In this document: positions 16,812-25,256 of the stretch, one piece after another
Position numbering within the stretch: the stretch's first letter is position 1
Layout: each line of letters opens with the position of its first letter
Assembly: GCF_036997615.1 (NCBI RefSeq)
Contig: NZ_JAWLQA010000003.1
Reading direction: 5' to 3' (one strand)
Source of the DNA: Brachyspira sp949287565
GTDB lineage: Bacteria; Spirochaetota; Brachyspiria; Brachyspirales; Brachyspiraceae
DNA: 64,000 nt
The notes under the pieces: model-generated
What the model was told of the DNA's origin: nothing
Seen by the model: only the letters and a program-made list of their open reading frames with translations
Databases searched by the model: none
Made by a program: the position numbers and the translations under genes

Positions 16812-17024
16812 GCTATAGCAGGTGATTTTAAATTCTCTTTAAGCAAAAAAAGAAATAAAAGCTAAAATTACAAATTAAATTAATAAAGAATAATTGGTGA
16901 TGTGTATAATCAAAGTTTTAAAATTTAATTACACTTGCCCGCCCTTTAGACTTTCAATCTTTTCTCGCATTTCTATATTATTTTTCTTTTCTACTTCTAC
17001 TGTTATTTTAGCTGCCCACCCAAG
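16812..17024. repeat. GGGCGGG nested-palindrome element, copy E5
   Basis: A continuous version of the unit interrupted at 14897-15365, including the TGTTATTTTAGCTG site that is unoccupied here. The left arm is degenerate (GCAGGTGATT); the inner right arm TTACACTTGCCCGCCC and outer right arm GCTGCCCACCCAAG are intact. Confidence 0.65.
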
Positions 17025-17051
17025 ATTTTTTAAAATTTAGAATGCATACAA

Positions 17052-17130
17052 CGCACGCTAAATCAAACTAAATATATAAATCTATTAATAATACAATTTT
17101 TATTATATTTAAAAATCTTGTCACCGTGCG
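17052..17130. repeat. CGCACG/CGTGCG element, copy M7
   Basis: CGCACGCTAAATC at 17052 and CCGTGCGGTAT ending near 17133 delimit a unit near-identical to 15393-15471. Confidence 0.6.
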
Positions 17131-17157
17131 GTATATAGATTTTAAATCTAATTAAAA

Positions 17158-17289
17158 CTAGGGTAGGTGCTTTTAAATTCGGTTTAAGCAAATAAAAAAA
17201 GAAAAGTTAAAATTGCAAATGAAATTAATAAAGTATAATGGGCGGGAAGTGAAAATAAATTTTAAAATCTTTTTAACTATCCCTACCCT
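17158..17289. repeat. GGGCGGG element, partial copy E6
   Basis: The left arm CTAGGGTAGGTGC and the inner pair GGGCGGGAAGTG / AACTATCCCTACCC are present. The outer right arm is absent because the thioesterase gene begins (its 3' end) at 17301. Confidence 0.55.
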
Positions 17290-17300
17290 AATTTATACAA

Positions 17301-17720
17301 TTACTCTGAAGGCTCTATTACAAACATAGTGGCTATCATCTTGGCAAGCATATTATCTTCTTCATCTCTTACAGTAGTTTCCACTATAATTAATCTTTTA
17401 CCAGCACTTAAAACCTCTCCTGTAGCTATTACCTTTTTTGAAACAACCGGCTTCAAGAAATGTATCTTCAATTCAGAAGTTACTGTTTTATAGCCTTCTT
17501 TAAGCATAGTACCAGCTGCATGTCCTCCGGCAGTATCTGCAATAGCAGCAACCATACCGCCATGCATATATCCTAAATATTGGGAAAACTCTTTCTTATT
17601 TTCACATGATATTACAGCCTTACCTTTATCTACATGCTCTAGTTTCATTCCAACAAAAGATAAAAAATCTTGAGAATCAAATCTCTTTTTTATCCTTTCA
17701 TAAACTTCTTTTTCCAACAT
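17301..17720 (-). CDS. PaaI-family hotdog thioesterase
   Basis: The 139-residue hotdog-fold protein has the PaaI-type core GYMHGGMVAAIADTAGGHAA at about 49-68, TSELKIHFLKPV at about 81-92, then ATGEVLSAGKRLIIVETTV. These enzymes hydrolyse acyl-CoA thioesters, often aromatic or aberrant ones. GAGGAG lies eight bases before the ATG. The gene is monocistronic and its 3' end abuts repeat E6. Confidence 0.85.
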   Translation of the reverse strand: MLEKEVYERIKKRFDSQDFLSFVGMKLEHVDKGKAVISCENKKEFSQYLGYMHGGMVAAIADTAGGHAAGTMLKEGYKTVTSELKIHFLKPVVSKKVIATGEVLSAGKRLIIVETTVRDEEDNMLAKMIATMFVIEPSE

Positions 17721-17944
17721 ATTAATACTCCTCTATATAAATTCATAATAATTTCAAACAATCATTTATCTTATAAAGTAATAAATTTCATAGTACAAGA
17801 TAGCATAAAATACAATTATAATTTGCTTAATCTATTATTACCATTATTTAAATTTAAAGTCAAATTTTATATATAATATAACAAATACCTGTAATAAAAA
17901 ATTATAAAAACAATTGCAGACAATTATAATATAATAAACTTTTT

Positions 17945-17974
17945 ATAAAAAAGCCAAGTATAAAAATACTTGGC
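17945..17974 (-). terminator. Terminator of the SNF transporter gene
   Basis: GCCAAGTA (17953-17960) / TACTTGGC (17967-17974) stem. On the minus strand it is followed by a T run (A's at 17947-17952). Confidence 0.8.
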
Positions 17975-17995
17975 TATAAAATCTAATCTAATATT

Positions 17996-19384
17996 TTATA
18001 GGAAAAATTTATATATGTAATTAATAATAAATATAGCAAATAATATTATAGGAAGAAAATAAGTTATATATATTCTTGAGAATTTAGGAAATTTTATTCC
18101 AGACCCAGAATCTACTTCCTTAATAAAATTATCCCATCCCCATCCATATTTAGATACGCAGAATATTATTATATATATACCTCCAAGCTCAACTAAATTA
18201 TAGCTTATTATAAAATCAAATAAATCTAAGAAACTAGTATTTTCTCCCATAGGCTGTATGAATGACAATACATTAAATCCCAAAGCCGTAGGAAGAGAAC
18301 ATATAAATACAACTATTCCCACTAATATAGAAGCTTTATTCCTAGGCATATCAAATTGAGACATAGTAAAAGCTATTAAATTTTCAAAAACAGCAACAAC
18401 AGTAGTTAATGCAGCCATAGATAAAAACAAGAAGAACAATGTTCCCCATACTCTAGGCATAGGCATAGAATTAAATATATTAGGCAATGTTACAAATGCT
18501 AAACCAGCCCCCTCTCCAGGATTAACTCCGAAAGCAAAGCAAGCAGGAAATATAACAAGCCCTGCAAGAAATGCTATTGAAGTATCTAATATTACTATTA
18601 TTATGGATTCATTAGTTAAAGATCTTTCTTTTCCTATATAGCTTCCAAATATAGTCATACTTCCAACACCGATTCCTAATGTAAAAAATGCCTGTCCTAA
18701 AGCTGCATATATAACCTCAAAAAAATTACCTATTCCTCCATTAAACATTTTAGATAAATCAGGAAGCAAATAGAATTTTATACCTTCCATAGCACCCTCT
18801 AATGTAATGGATCTCATTATTAATATTATTACTATAACAAACAATGAAGACATCATAATTTTAGATGCTCTTTCAACACCTTTCTGAAGCCCTTTAAAAC
18901 ATATTAATGTTCCCAAAAATACAGCAATAAATAAACTTAAAAGCATTATAGCAGGATTAGAAAGCATTTTTCCAAAAAAATCAGCTATTCCATCAGGTGT
19001 AAGTCCCAAAGTAGCACCTGTTGCCATGTAATATGCATATGTTATAGTCCAGCCAGTAACACTAGTATAAAACATCATAAGTATTAAACAGCCAAGCATT
19101 TGCACATAACCTATTAAATGCCATTTACTACCTTCTTTTTCTATTACCTTATATGAACCTGCAATATCTTTTTGTCCGGCTCTTCCTATACTAAATTCCA
19201 TTATAAGTATTGGAAGTCCTATAAGAGCTAAACATATTAAATATATAATAACAAAAAGAGCTCCGCCGTATTTTCCCGTTATATAAGGAAAACGCCATAT
19301 ATTTCCAAGACCTATAGCACATCCGGCTGATACAAGAATAAAACCAATTCTGCTAGACAATCTTTCTCTTTTTTCATTATTCAT
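17996..19384 (-). CDS. Sodium-dependent transporter (SNF/NSS family)
   Basis: The 462-residue protein has the NSS signature at the N-terminus: GFILVSAGCAIGLGNIWRFPY at about 14-34, then YGGALFVIIYLICLALIGLPILIMEF. About 11-12 hydrophobic helices follow. TM6 region GQAFFTLGIGVGSMTIFGSY and TM8 region SMAALTTVVAVFENLIAF hold the expected sodium- and substrate-site residues. Bacterial members import amino acids or indole-like solutes with Na+; the substrate here is unknown. GGAGTGAT precedes the ATG. The gene is monocistronic. Confidence 0.9.
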   Translation of the reverse strand: MNNEKRERLSSRIGFILVSAGCAIGLGNIWRFPYITGKYGGALFVIIYLICLALIGLPILIMEFSIGRAGQKDIAGSYKVIEKEGSKWHLIGYVQMLGCLILMMFYTSVTGWTITYAYYMATGATLGLTPDGIADFFGKMLSNPAIMLLSLFIAVFLGTLICFKGLQKGVERASKIMMSSLFVIVIILIMRSITLEGAMEGIKFYLLPDLSKMFNGGIGNFFEVIYAALGQAFFTLGIGVGSMTIFGSYIGKERSLTNESIIIVILDTSIAFLAGLVIFPACFAFGVNPGEGAGLAFVTLPNIFNSMPMPRVWGTLFFLFLSMAALTTVVAVFENLIAFTMSQFDMPRNKASILVGIVVFICSLPTALGFNVLSFIQPMGENTSFLDLFDFIISYNLVELGGIYIIIFCVSKYGWGWDNFIKEVDSGSGIKFPKFSRIYITYFLPIILFAIFIINYIYKFFL

Positions 19385-19560
19385 ATAGAATCACTCCATA
19401 AAATTTATTAATGATAATATTATACAAAATTTATTAATTACTTCAAGAAGTAATTAATAAAATATTCACTTTTATTTAATTTTTATATTAAAATATATGC
19501 TTTGTAAATACTAACTTTTACATAAGTTTATATTTAATAAAAATTTTCAAAATATACTAA

Positions 19561-20406
19561 TTATACATTAAGTCCTAATTTATTTATATCAATATCTTTG
19601 AACTCATTATCTATTAACATTTTTACAGATTTAAAACCAAGTTTTTTTAATTCATCAGCAGTTTCAAAATAACAATTATTTATATTATTACATTGATGGG
19701 CATCTGAATTTATAGTGATAGTAATATTTTTTTCTAATAATTTTTTTATAGTAATTTTATTAGGATAATGAGCATTCAAATTATTTTTGTTCATAAGTTT
19801 AGTATTAACTTCAACGATGCATTTACTTTTATTAATAACATTTATAACTTCATCTAGCTTTTTAATATACCAATCCTCTTCTTCAGTGAAATATTCTTTA
19901 TTCAAATTATATTTTTTAACTAAATCTAAATGCCCTATAATGTCAGGCTTTTGAGTTTCTATCATTTTTATAACATTATCATAATATCTTAAAACAACAT
20001 CTTTTATATTTCCAAAATGCATTACAGTTTCTTTAAAACTATCTCTTGACATATCTATGGGAAAATAGGAATTATTGCCATCATCAATATAATGTACAGA
20101 ACCTATTCTATAATCAAGCCCCATTTCTTTATCAGTATCTTTATTTAAATTTGAATAATAATCACCTTCTATACCTAAATAAACTTGTATTTTATCTTTA
20201 TAAATATCTTTTGCTTTTTTTATATTATCTAAATATTTAATAGTATTTTCCTCTGACATAGAAGTATCATCTATATAAAAATGAGAATGCCCTGAAAAAC
20301 CTAAACTTATCAATTCTTTATCTATAGCATATTGAATATTTTCTTCAACTGTATTTTTGCCGTCGCAGTATATAGTATGCGTATGCAAATTAGATATATA
20401 TTTCAT
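19561..20406 (-). CDS. PHP-domain phosphatase, histidinol-phosphatase family
   Basis: The 281-residue PHP protein shows metal-binding motifs in order: NLHTHTIYCDG (about 6-16), GFSGHSHF (about 37-44), GIEGDYYS (about 83-90), IGSVHYIDDG (about 102-111), IIGHLDLVKKY (about 156-166), EVNTKLMNK, and INSDAHQ (about 233-239). This matches HisK/HolPase-type histidinol-phosphate phosphatase. No other his gene is adjacent, so a different phosphoester substrate cannot be excluded. GAGGAAA lies before the ATG. Confidence 0.8.
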   Translation of the reverse strand: MKYISNLHTHTIYCDGKNTVEENIQYAIDKELISLGFSGHSHFYIDDTSMSEENTIKYLDNIKKAKDIYKDKIQVYLGIEGDYYSNLNKDTDKEMGLDYRIGSVHYIDDGNNSYFPIDMSRDSFKETVMHFGNIKDVVLRYYDNVIKMIETQKPDIIGHLDLVKKYNLNKEYFTEEEDWYIKKLDEVINVINKSKCIVEVNTKLMNKNNLNAHYPNKITIKKLLEKNITITINSDAHQCNNINNCYFETADELKKLGFKSVKMLIDNEFKDIDINKLGLNV

Positions 20407-20493
20407 TTATATTTCCTCATATTAAAAATAAATAATAATATAAATATATATCAAAAAATATTTTTTTAAATACTAAATTGAAAATAATAATAT

Positions 20494-20521
20494 TTGACAA
20501 AATAATAATTTAATATATAAT
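20494..20521 (+). promoter_or_regulatory. Promoter of tRNA-Leu
   Basis: TTGACA (20494-20499), 16-bp spacer, TATAAT (20516-20521), 19 bases before the tRNA 5' end. Confidence 0.75.
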
Positions 20522-20540
20522 TGTCTTCATTAATATCTAA

Positions 20541-20622
20541 GCTCGGGTGGTGGAATAGGTAGACACAACAGCTTGAGGTGCTGTCGGGTAACACCGTGCT
20601 GGTTCAAGTCCAGTCTCGAGCA
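20541..20622 (+). tRNA. tRNA-Leu (GAG anticodon)
   Basis: An 82-nt cloverleaf with a class II variable arm. The acceptor GCTCGGG pairs with CTCGAGC (one G-T), the discriminator is A at 20622, and CCA is not encoded. The anticodon stem ACAGC / GCTGT encloses TTGAGGT, giving GAG, which reads CUU/CUC leucine codons. The T-arm GGTTCAAGTCC is canonical. Confidence 0.95.
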
Positions 20623-20639
20623 AATCCATTTTTAATATA

Positions 20640-21941
20640 TTATTCATTATCTGAATTATCATTACTTTCTTCAGTCTTTTCTATTTTATTTACTATAACT
20701 TTATCTATTCTAGCTCCGTCCATATCAACGACTTCTAAATTTAAATTTTTCCATTCTAAAGATTCTCCTTCACTAGGTACATGCTGAAGTAATTCTAATA
20801 TTAAACCGCTTATAGTATTATAATGATTTGAAGCATTTTCATCTTCTATTTCAAAATACTCTAAGAAATCATACATAGGACATTGCCCATCCACAAACCA
20901 GCCTCCGCTCTTTCTCTTTCTAATATCCTTACTATCTTTTCCTTCTGCTACAGAACCCACTAAAGCTTCAAATATATCGCTTTGAGTAATCATTCCGTCT
21001 ATATTACCAAACTCATCTGATACAAGCCCTATTTTAGTATTATTCTTTTTCATCTCTTCAAGAACCAAATAAACTTCCATATTATTATGAAAGTAATTAG
21101 CTTTTTTAACAAACTTTTCTATTTTAGCCTTTGAAGTATTTAATTTATCAAATATATCAGTTACTCTCACAACTCCAACAATATTATCCAAATTTTTATC
21201 AACAACAGGATAAGCAGAAAAAGAATGTTTTGATACTATCTTTTTTATCTCATCATTATTCATATTAATATCTAAAAATACTATATCATTTCTATGAGTC
21301 ATAATAGATTCTATTTTTCTGTCTCCTAAAAAGAAAGCTCTCTCTATAATATCCTGTTCTATCTCCTTAACTTCTCCGCCTTGTCTGCCCTCTTCTATCA
21401 TAGATTTTATTTCTTCTTCAGTAACAGGACTTTTATCATCTTTTATTCCTAAAACTCTTGAAACTAATAATGCACTATTAGATAATATCCACACAAAAGG
21501 AGCACCTATCTTTGAAAGTATTGTCATAGGAGCTGAAACAACTTTTGCTATTCTTTCAGGCATTACCATACCTATTCTTTTTGGTACAAGCTCACCAAAT
21601 ATCAATGTAAGATATGTTACTAATGCTACAACTAATACCTGAGCTATTAAAGAAGCATAAGATAATGGTACATTTATTTTTACAAGTAAATTTGAAACTT
21701 CTTTGGCAACTGTATCGCCTGAGTAAATACCTGTCAATATACCTATTAAAGTTATACCTATTTGTATTGTAGATAAAAATTTGTCAGGATTATCTGCTAA
21801 AGCTAATGCTGTCTTTGCACCTTTATTTCCTTCTTTGCTATCTTTCATAAGTGAAGATTTTCTAGCAGAAATTACTGCAATTTCCGACATGGCAAAAATA
21901 CCATTTAAAAGTATTAACACTATTATTATAATTATATCCAT
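20640..21941 (-). CDS. tlyC: HlyC/CorC-family membrane protein (TlyC-like)
   Basis: The 433-residue protein has a DUF21/CNNM membrane domain (about 1-185, starting MDIIIIIVLILLNGIFAMSEIAVISARKS), two CBS domains (about 205-330; THRNDIVFLDI, VVDKNLDNIVGVVRVTDIF) and a C-terminal CorC_HlyC domain (about 345-415; SGGWFVDGQCPMYDFLEYF). The family handles Mg2+/Co2+ export. In Brachyspira such genes were called tlyC haemolysin, but a true haemolytic role is doubtful. Its upstream region holds MITE copy d, whose left end carries a promoter pointing at this gene. Confidence 0.85.
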   Translation of the reverse strand: MDIIIIIVLILLNGIFAMSEIAVISARKSSLMKDSKEGNKGAKTALALADNPDKFLSTIQIGITLIGILTGIYSGDTVAKEVSNLLVKINVPLSYASLIAQVLVVALVTYLTLIFGELVPKRIGMVMPERIAKVVSAPMTILSKIGAPFVWILSNSALLVSRVLGIKDDKSPVTEEEIKSMIEEGRQGGEVKEIEQDIIERAFFLGDRKIESIMTHRNDIVFLDINMNNDEIKKIVSKHSFSAYPVVDKNLDNIVGVVRVTDIFDKLNTSKAKIEKFVKKANYFHNNMEVYLVLEEMKKNNTKIGLVSDEFGNIDGMITQSDIFEALVGSVAEGKDSKDIRKRKSGGWFVDGQCPMYDFLEYFEIEDENASNHYNTISGLILELLQHVPSEGESLEWKNLNLEVVDMDGARIDKVIVNKIEKTEESNDNSDNE

Positions 21942-22217
21942 TTTGATTTATCCTTAAAAATAAAAAAATATTTATTAGATTTAAAAAATTGAAAAAGAAA
22001 ATAATACGATTTTACAGAGGGAAGTATTAAAATATTTGTATAAAAAGAGTAAGTACTGAAAGTATTATCCTTAAAATAATTATTTTCATCATAAATATTA
22101 TAATATAATTTATATAAAACTTCAAGTATTTGTAAATAAAATTTTACCATATAGTATTATAATATAGTCATTTTTCTTATTCTTTATTTTGTATATAAAA
22201 ATTCATATATTATAATT

Positions 22218-22260
22218 TGCACTTTCGCGGCGGGAAAAGTTGATAAAATATATTTTAGAT
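22218..22260 (+). repeat. Fragment resembling a MITE right end
   Basis: TTGCACTTTCGCGGCGGGAAAAG and TTGATAAAATATATTTTAG resemble the last 90 bases of the complete MITEs with deletions. It lies directly beside copy d, so an older copy may have been hit or truncated. Confidence 0.35.
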
Positions 22261-22265
22261 TTATT

Positions 22266-22294
22266 TATATACTAAAAATTTTTAAATTTGTCAA
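22266..22294 (-). promoter_or_regulatory. Outward promoter at MITE copy d left end
   Basis: On the minus strand TTGACA (22294-22289), 17-bp spacer, TATATA (22271-22266). It points to tlyC, about 320 bases away. Confidence 0.5.
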
Positions 22295-22679
22295 AATTAC
22301 TTTTTATATTGTTATTATTTTCGGTGACTAGTCCCCCGCTGCAACCCCTACTTCTTTTGCCGATTAGGAACCTACTTGGTGGTGGCCCATATGAAGTATG
22401 CCTCACGAAGTGTGCCTACGGCAGGCAAGAAGCAAAAAGACTGCATTTTTGAACTAAAATTATAGTATTACATTATATTTTATAGATATTTTTAAAATAT
22501 TAAGATGTAGTAGGTCGTTTTTTGCTACTTTGGCAAAACGTGCCGACGAAGTCCACCTCGCGAAGCGTGCCTAATAACAAGTAATCAGCCGCACGTATAG
22601 CGGACGTTTGATAAGAGTAAGCAATACCGTACGGGAAGGTGCCGCAGCTCGCGGTTGACAAACTTAAAAATTTTCAGTA
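22270..22679. mobile_element. Promoter-carrying MITE, enlarged copy d (410 bp)
   Basis: The left repeat TACTAAAAATTTTTAAATTT..GTCAA (22270-22294) and right repeat from TTGACA (22655) to GTA (22679) match as inverted repeats with three differences. TA flanks both ends (22268-22269, 22680-22681). Relative to copies a and b it carries GC-rich inserts in two stem loops (about 22360-22425 and 22540-22650) containing GAAGTGTGCCT and CGCGAAGCGTGCCT. Confidence 0.78.
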
Positions 22680-22683
22680 TATT
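22655..22683 (+). promoter_or_regulatory. Promoter of the PP-loop gene, formed by MITE copy d
   Basis: TTGACA (22655-22660), exact 17-bp spacer, TATATT (22678-22683), 35 bases before the ATG at 22718. No other promoter is visible between the element and the gene. Confidence 0.75.
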
Positions 22684-22717
22684 ATAAAAATTAGATTCAT
22701 AATAAAAGGAAAATTTG

Positions 22718-23788
22718 ATGAGCGATAAAAAAGCAAAAGCTATTTTACTATTATCCGGCGGATTAGACAGTATGCTTGTAGGAGCTATACTAAAAAGAGA
22801 AAATATTGATGTTCTTGCTTTAAGATTTATTACAGGATTAGAATATGCTGTTATAAAAGAAGAGTTACTTGAAATATATAGCGAAGATCCTGCTAAAAAA
22901 GCTGCTGATTTTCTTAATATACCAATAAGATTTGTATCATTAAAAGATGTTTATTTAGATATGTTTTTAAATCCTAAATATGGATACGGAAGTGCTATTA
23001 ATCCATGTTTAGACTGTCATATATTAATGCTTAAAACTGCTAAAAAAATAATGGAAGAGGAAGGATACGATTTTATAGCTACAGGCGAAGTTAAAGGACA
23101 AAGACCTATGAGTCAAAAATCTCAGGACTTAATCAATGCTATAAAAGAAAGCGGACTTGAAGGAAGATTATTAAGACCATTATCTGCAAAACTTTTACCT
23201 ATAACAAAAGCTGAAGAAGAAGGATTGATAAACAGAGAAAATCTTTATGATATATATGGAAGAAGCAGAAATGTACAAATGAAATTAGCTGAAGAGTTCG
23301 GAATAACAGACTACCCTATTCCAGCCGGTGCAGGATGTTCTATAGTAGATAAAGGATATGCTAGAAGATATAATGATTTAGTTTCTAATAATGGAAAAGA
23401 TATACTTAATATGGAGCTTATGCAGTATTTGGCTATAGGCAGACATATAAGAATGAGTAAAAATGTTAAGCTTTTACTTGGAAGAAATGAAAAAGAAAAT
23501 GATGCTTTGGAAAAAAGAAAAAGAGTAAACTGCATAGTATTAAAACCTAATTATAACAGAGGACCTCTAGGTTATTTAGAAATATATGATGATAATACAG
23601 AGAATATCAATAAGGACATAGTATATAAATCTGCTATGATAATGGGATATTTTTCAAAAGAAGAAAAAGATACTCTGTCAATAACCGCATCATATTATAA
23701 TGATTCTGATAATAAAGAATATAAAAGCGAGATAATAGAGATAAATAATAAAGAATCTAAAAATACAAAATTTGAACAAATAGTTTAA
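22718..23788 (+). CDS. PP-loop thiouridylase-like enzyme (MnmA/ThiI superfamily)
   Basis: The ATG at 22718 is preferred over the in-frame TTG at 22715; AAAGGA precedes it. The 356-residue protein has the PP-loop SGGLDSMLVGAIL at about 12-24 and RFVSLKDVY. NPCLDCHILMLKTAKKI carries the CxxC-like pair, then FIATGEVKGQRPMSQ, and PAGAGCSIVDKGYARR holds a further cysteine. The order resembles tRNA 2-/4-thiouridine synthases that adenylate and thiolate a base, but the TusA/THUMP and MnmA C-terminal domains are not evident, so the substrate is unsure. It appears to be transcribed from the MITE promoter. Confidence 0.7.
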   Translation: MSDKKAKAILLLSGGLDSMLVGAILKRENIDVLALRFITGLEYAVIKEELLEIYSEDPAKKAADFLNIPIRFVSLKDVYLDMFLNPKYGYGSAINPCLDCHILMLKTAKKIMEEEGYDFIATGEVKGQRPMSQKSQDLINAIKESGLEGRLLRPLSAKLLPITKAEEEGLINRENLYDIYGRSRNVQMKLAEEFGITDYPIPAGAGCSIVDKGYARRYNDLVSNNGKDILNMELMQYLAIGRHIRMSKNVKLLLGRNEKENDALEKRKRVNCIVLKPNYNRGPLGYLEIYDDNTENINKDIVYKSAMIMGYFSKEEKDTLSITASYYNDSDNKEYKSEIIEINNKESKNTKFEQIV

Positions 23789-23795
23789 AATAATA

Positions 23796-23828
23796 ATACC
23801 CTTCTAAATTATTCATTTAAAAGGGTAT
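23796..23828. terminator. Stem-loop between convergent genes
   Basis: ATACCCTT (23796-23803) / AAGGGTAT (23821-23828), in the gap between the PP-loop gene and the SPOR gene. Only weak T runs, so termination strength is uncertain. Confidence 0.5.
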
Positions 23829-23854
23829 CACTATAACTTTTAGGATATTTTTAT

Positions 23855-24676
23855 TTAACTTACTTTCTTATCGGAATAAATGTAACTATCTTTATATGCT
23901 GGAATCTTTTTTATTTCAGCTAAAGCCTTTTGAGCTTCTTCTCTAGTTTCATATCTGCCTACTTTTAATTTATACATCATTTTTCCATCAGACATAGTTT
24001 CTTCTTTGATAAAAGCTTTTGGGAATTTAGCTTTTAAACTATCTCTAGCAGAATAAGTATTGTCTTTGTCATAACCTACAGCAACCTGTATAAAGTATAT
24101 GGAATCTGCTGAAGAACTTCTAGTATAAGGAACAGTACTCTTTTTAGTAGTGGTAGTTGTTGTCTTAACAGGAGCTATACTAGCCATTTGCTGAGGCGGA
24201 GTATAAGTAGTGTTAGGTGCTAATCCAGCTGTATCTTTTTCTTTAATATTTTCATTGATAGCATCTAATTCAGAAGCTAAATTCTGAGTATATTCATTGT
24301 ATCTGTCTGCTGAAGTATTGCCTTCTCTAATGATGCTATTATTATTAACTGCAGCATCATATTCGCTTAATGCTGTAATATCATTATTAGGCATATCAGC
24401 TGTACTTATTTCTGTTGCTGCCATATTTTCGCTGTCCTGAGCATTTCTCATTAAAGCTGCAATAGAATCATCAGTATTATTTGCATGAACAGGTTTTGAA
24501 CCGCCTAAATGAAAACCTAATACAAATATAAATAAAATTAAAGCAACAGAACTGATAGAAAATATCAATAATCTTATAGGGGTAAAATTAACTATATAAA
24601 GAGTTTTTTTTCTGCCAATATTGTGATTAATAGAAGCGCCTTTTTCTTCCATGTTTGGATTTTGATTTAACTCCAT
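23855..24676 (-). CDS. SPOR-domain membrane protein
   Basis: The 273-residue bitopic protein has a cytoplasmic N-terminus of about 35 residues and one membrane helix (LLIFSISSVALILFIFVLGF). A low-complexity periplasmic linker follows, and a C-terminal SPOR domain (about 190-268: IYFIQVAVGYDKDNTYSARDSLKAKF, KLKVGRYETREEAQKAL). SPOR binds denuded septal peptidoglycan, which fits its place in the ftsZ operon. Its start overlaps the coaE 3' end by 50 bases; AGGAAGG before the ATG at 24676 supports this start. Confidence 0.85.
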   Translation of the reverse strand: MELNQNPNMEEKGASINHNIGRKKTLYIVNFTPIRLLIFSISSVALILFIFVLGFHLGGSKPVHANNTDDSIAALMRNAQDSENMAATEISTADMPNNDITALSEYDAAVNNNSIIREGNTSADRYNEYTQNLASELDAINENIKEKDTAGLAPNTTYTPPQQMASIAPVKTTTTTTKKSTVPYTRSSSADSIYFIQVAVGYDKDNTYSARDSLKAKFPKAFIKEETMSDGKMMYKLKVGRYETREEAQKALAEIKKIPAYKDSYIYSDKKVS

Positions 24677-25247
24677 AATACCTTCCTAATTTTTTAGAGA
24701 TTATAATTAAATTATTATAATCCTTCATGTTGTTTATTAGAATATCGGCATCGAATCTATTATTTTTAACATCTCTTTGCATTTTTAATCTTTTTCTTGC
24801 TTCTCTTTCTGAAATATTTCTAGTTTTTTTCATTCTTTTGATAATATCAGAAGTTTTTGCATTAACATATATCAAACTGCTGCATATAGCAGGTATTTTA
24901 CTTCTCATAATGAGAGCTGCCTCTATAACAACATCTTTATCTGTACTATCAACCATTTCTTTTACTTTATTTTCTATATAAGGATAATTAAGTTCTTGAA
25001 GTTTTTTTAATTTTTTGGCATTACAAAATACTATATCACCAAGTTTTTTTCTGTCTATATTATTATTTTCATCTAATATAGATGATGAAAATTCTTTTAC
25101 TATATTATCTTTATTTTCAATCAAAGCCTTATGCCCTATCAAATCGGCATCAATATATAATGCATTCATTTCCTTAGCAAGCATTTTAGAAAATGAACTT
25201 TTTCCGGAGCATATAAGCCCATATACTCCTACAATATTTCTTTCCAT
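24627..25247 (-). CDS. coaE: Dephospho-CoA kinase
   Basis: The 206-residue P-loop kinase performs the last step of coenzyme A synthesis. It has the Walker A motif GLICSGKSS at about 10-18, the CoaE hallmark YIDADLIGHKAL at about 31-42, VVIEAALIM, and a lid region RMKKTRNISEREARKRLKMQ. The C-terminal tail is basic (KSKSKHGRKRR) and overlaps the SPOR gene start. It lies 10 bases downstream of the TPR gene, in the ftsZ operon. Confidence 0.87.
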   Translation of the reverse strand: MERNIVGVYGLICSGKSSFSKMLAKEMNALYIDADLIGHKALIENKDNIVKEFSSSILDENNNIDRKKLGDIVFCNAKKLKKLQELNYPYIENKVKEMVDSTDKDVVIEAALIMRSKIPAICSSLIYVNAKTSDIIKRMKKTRNISEREARKRLKMQRDVKNNRFDADILINNMKDYNNLIIISKKLGRYYGVKSKSKHGRKRRFY

Positions 25248-25256
25248 AACATTTTA

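Noticed and set aside
14791..17289. CRISPR array
   Set aside because: Repeats are palindromic, 79-230 bp, irregularly spaced and separated by a gene; no uniform spacers and no cas genes.
20578..20787. 69-codon plus-strand frame starting inside tRNA-Leu
   Set aside because: It begins within the tRNA and runs antisense to tlyC; a shadow.
21932..22150. 72-codon minus frame upstream of tlyC
   Set aside because: Phe/Tyr/Lys-rich translation of A/T-rich spacer with no recognisable pattern.
22270..22679. MITE interior as a gene or as a riboswitch for the PP-loop gene
   Set aside because: No open frame, and the same interior occurs at three unrelated loci, so it is an element rather than a gene-specific leader.
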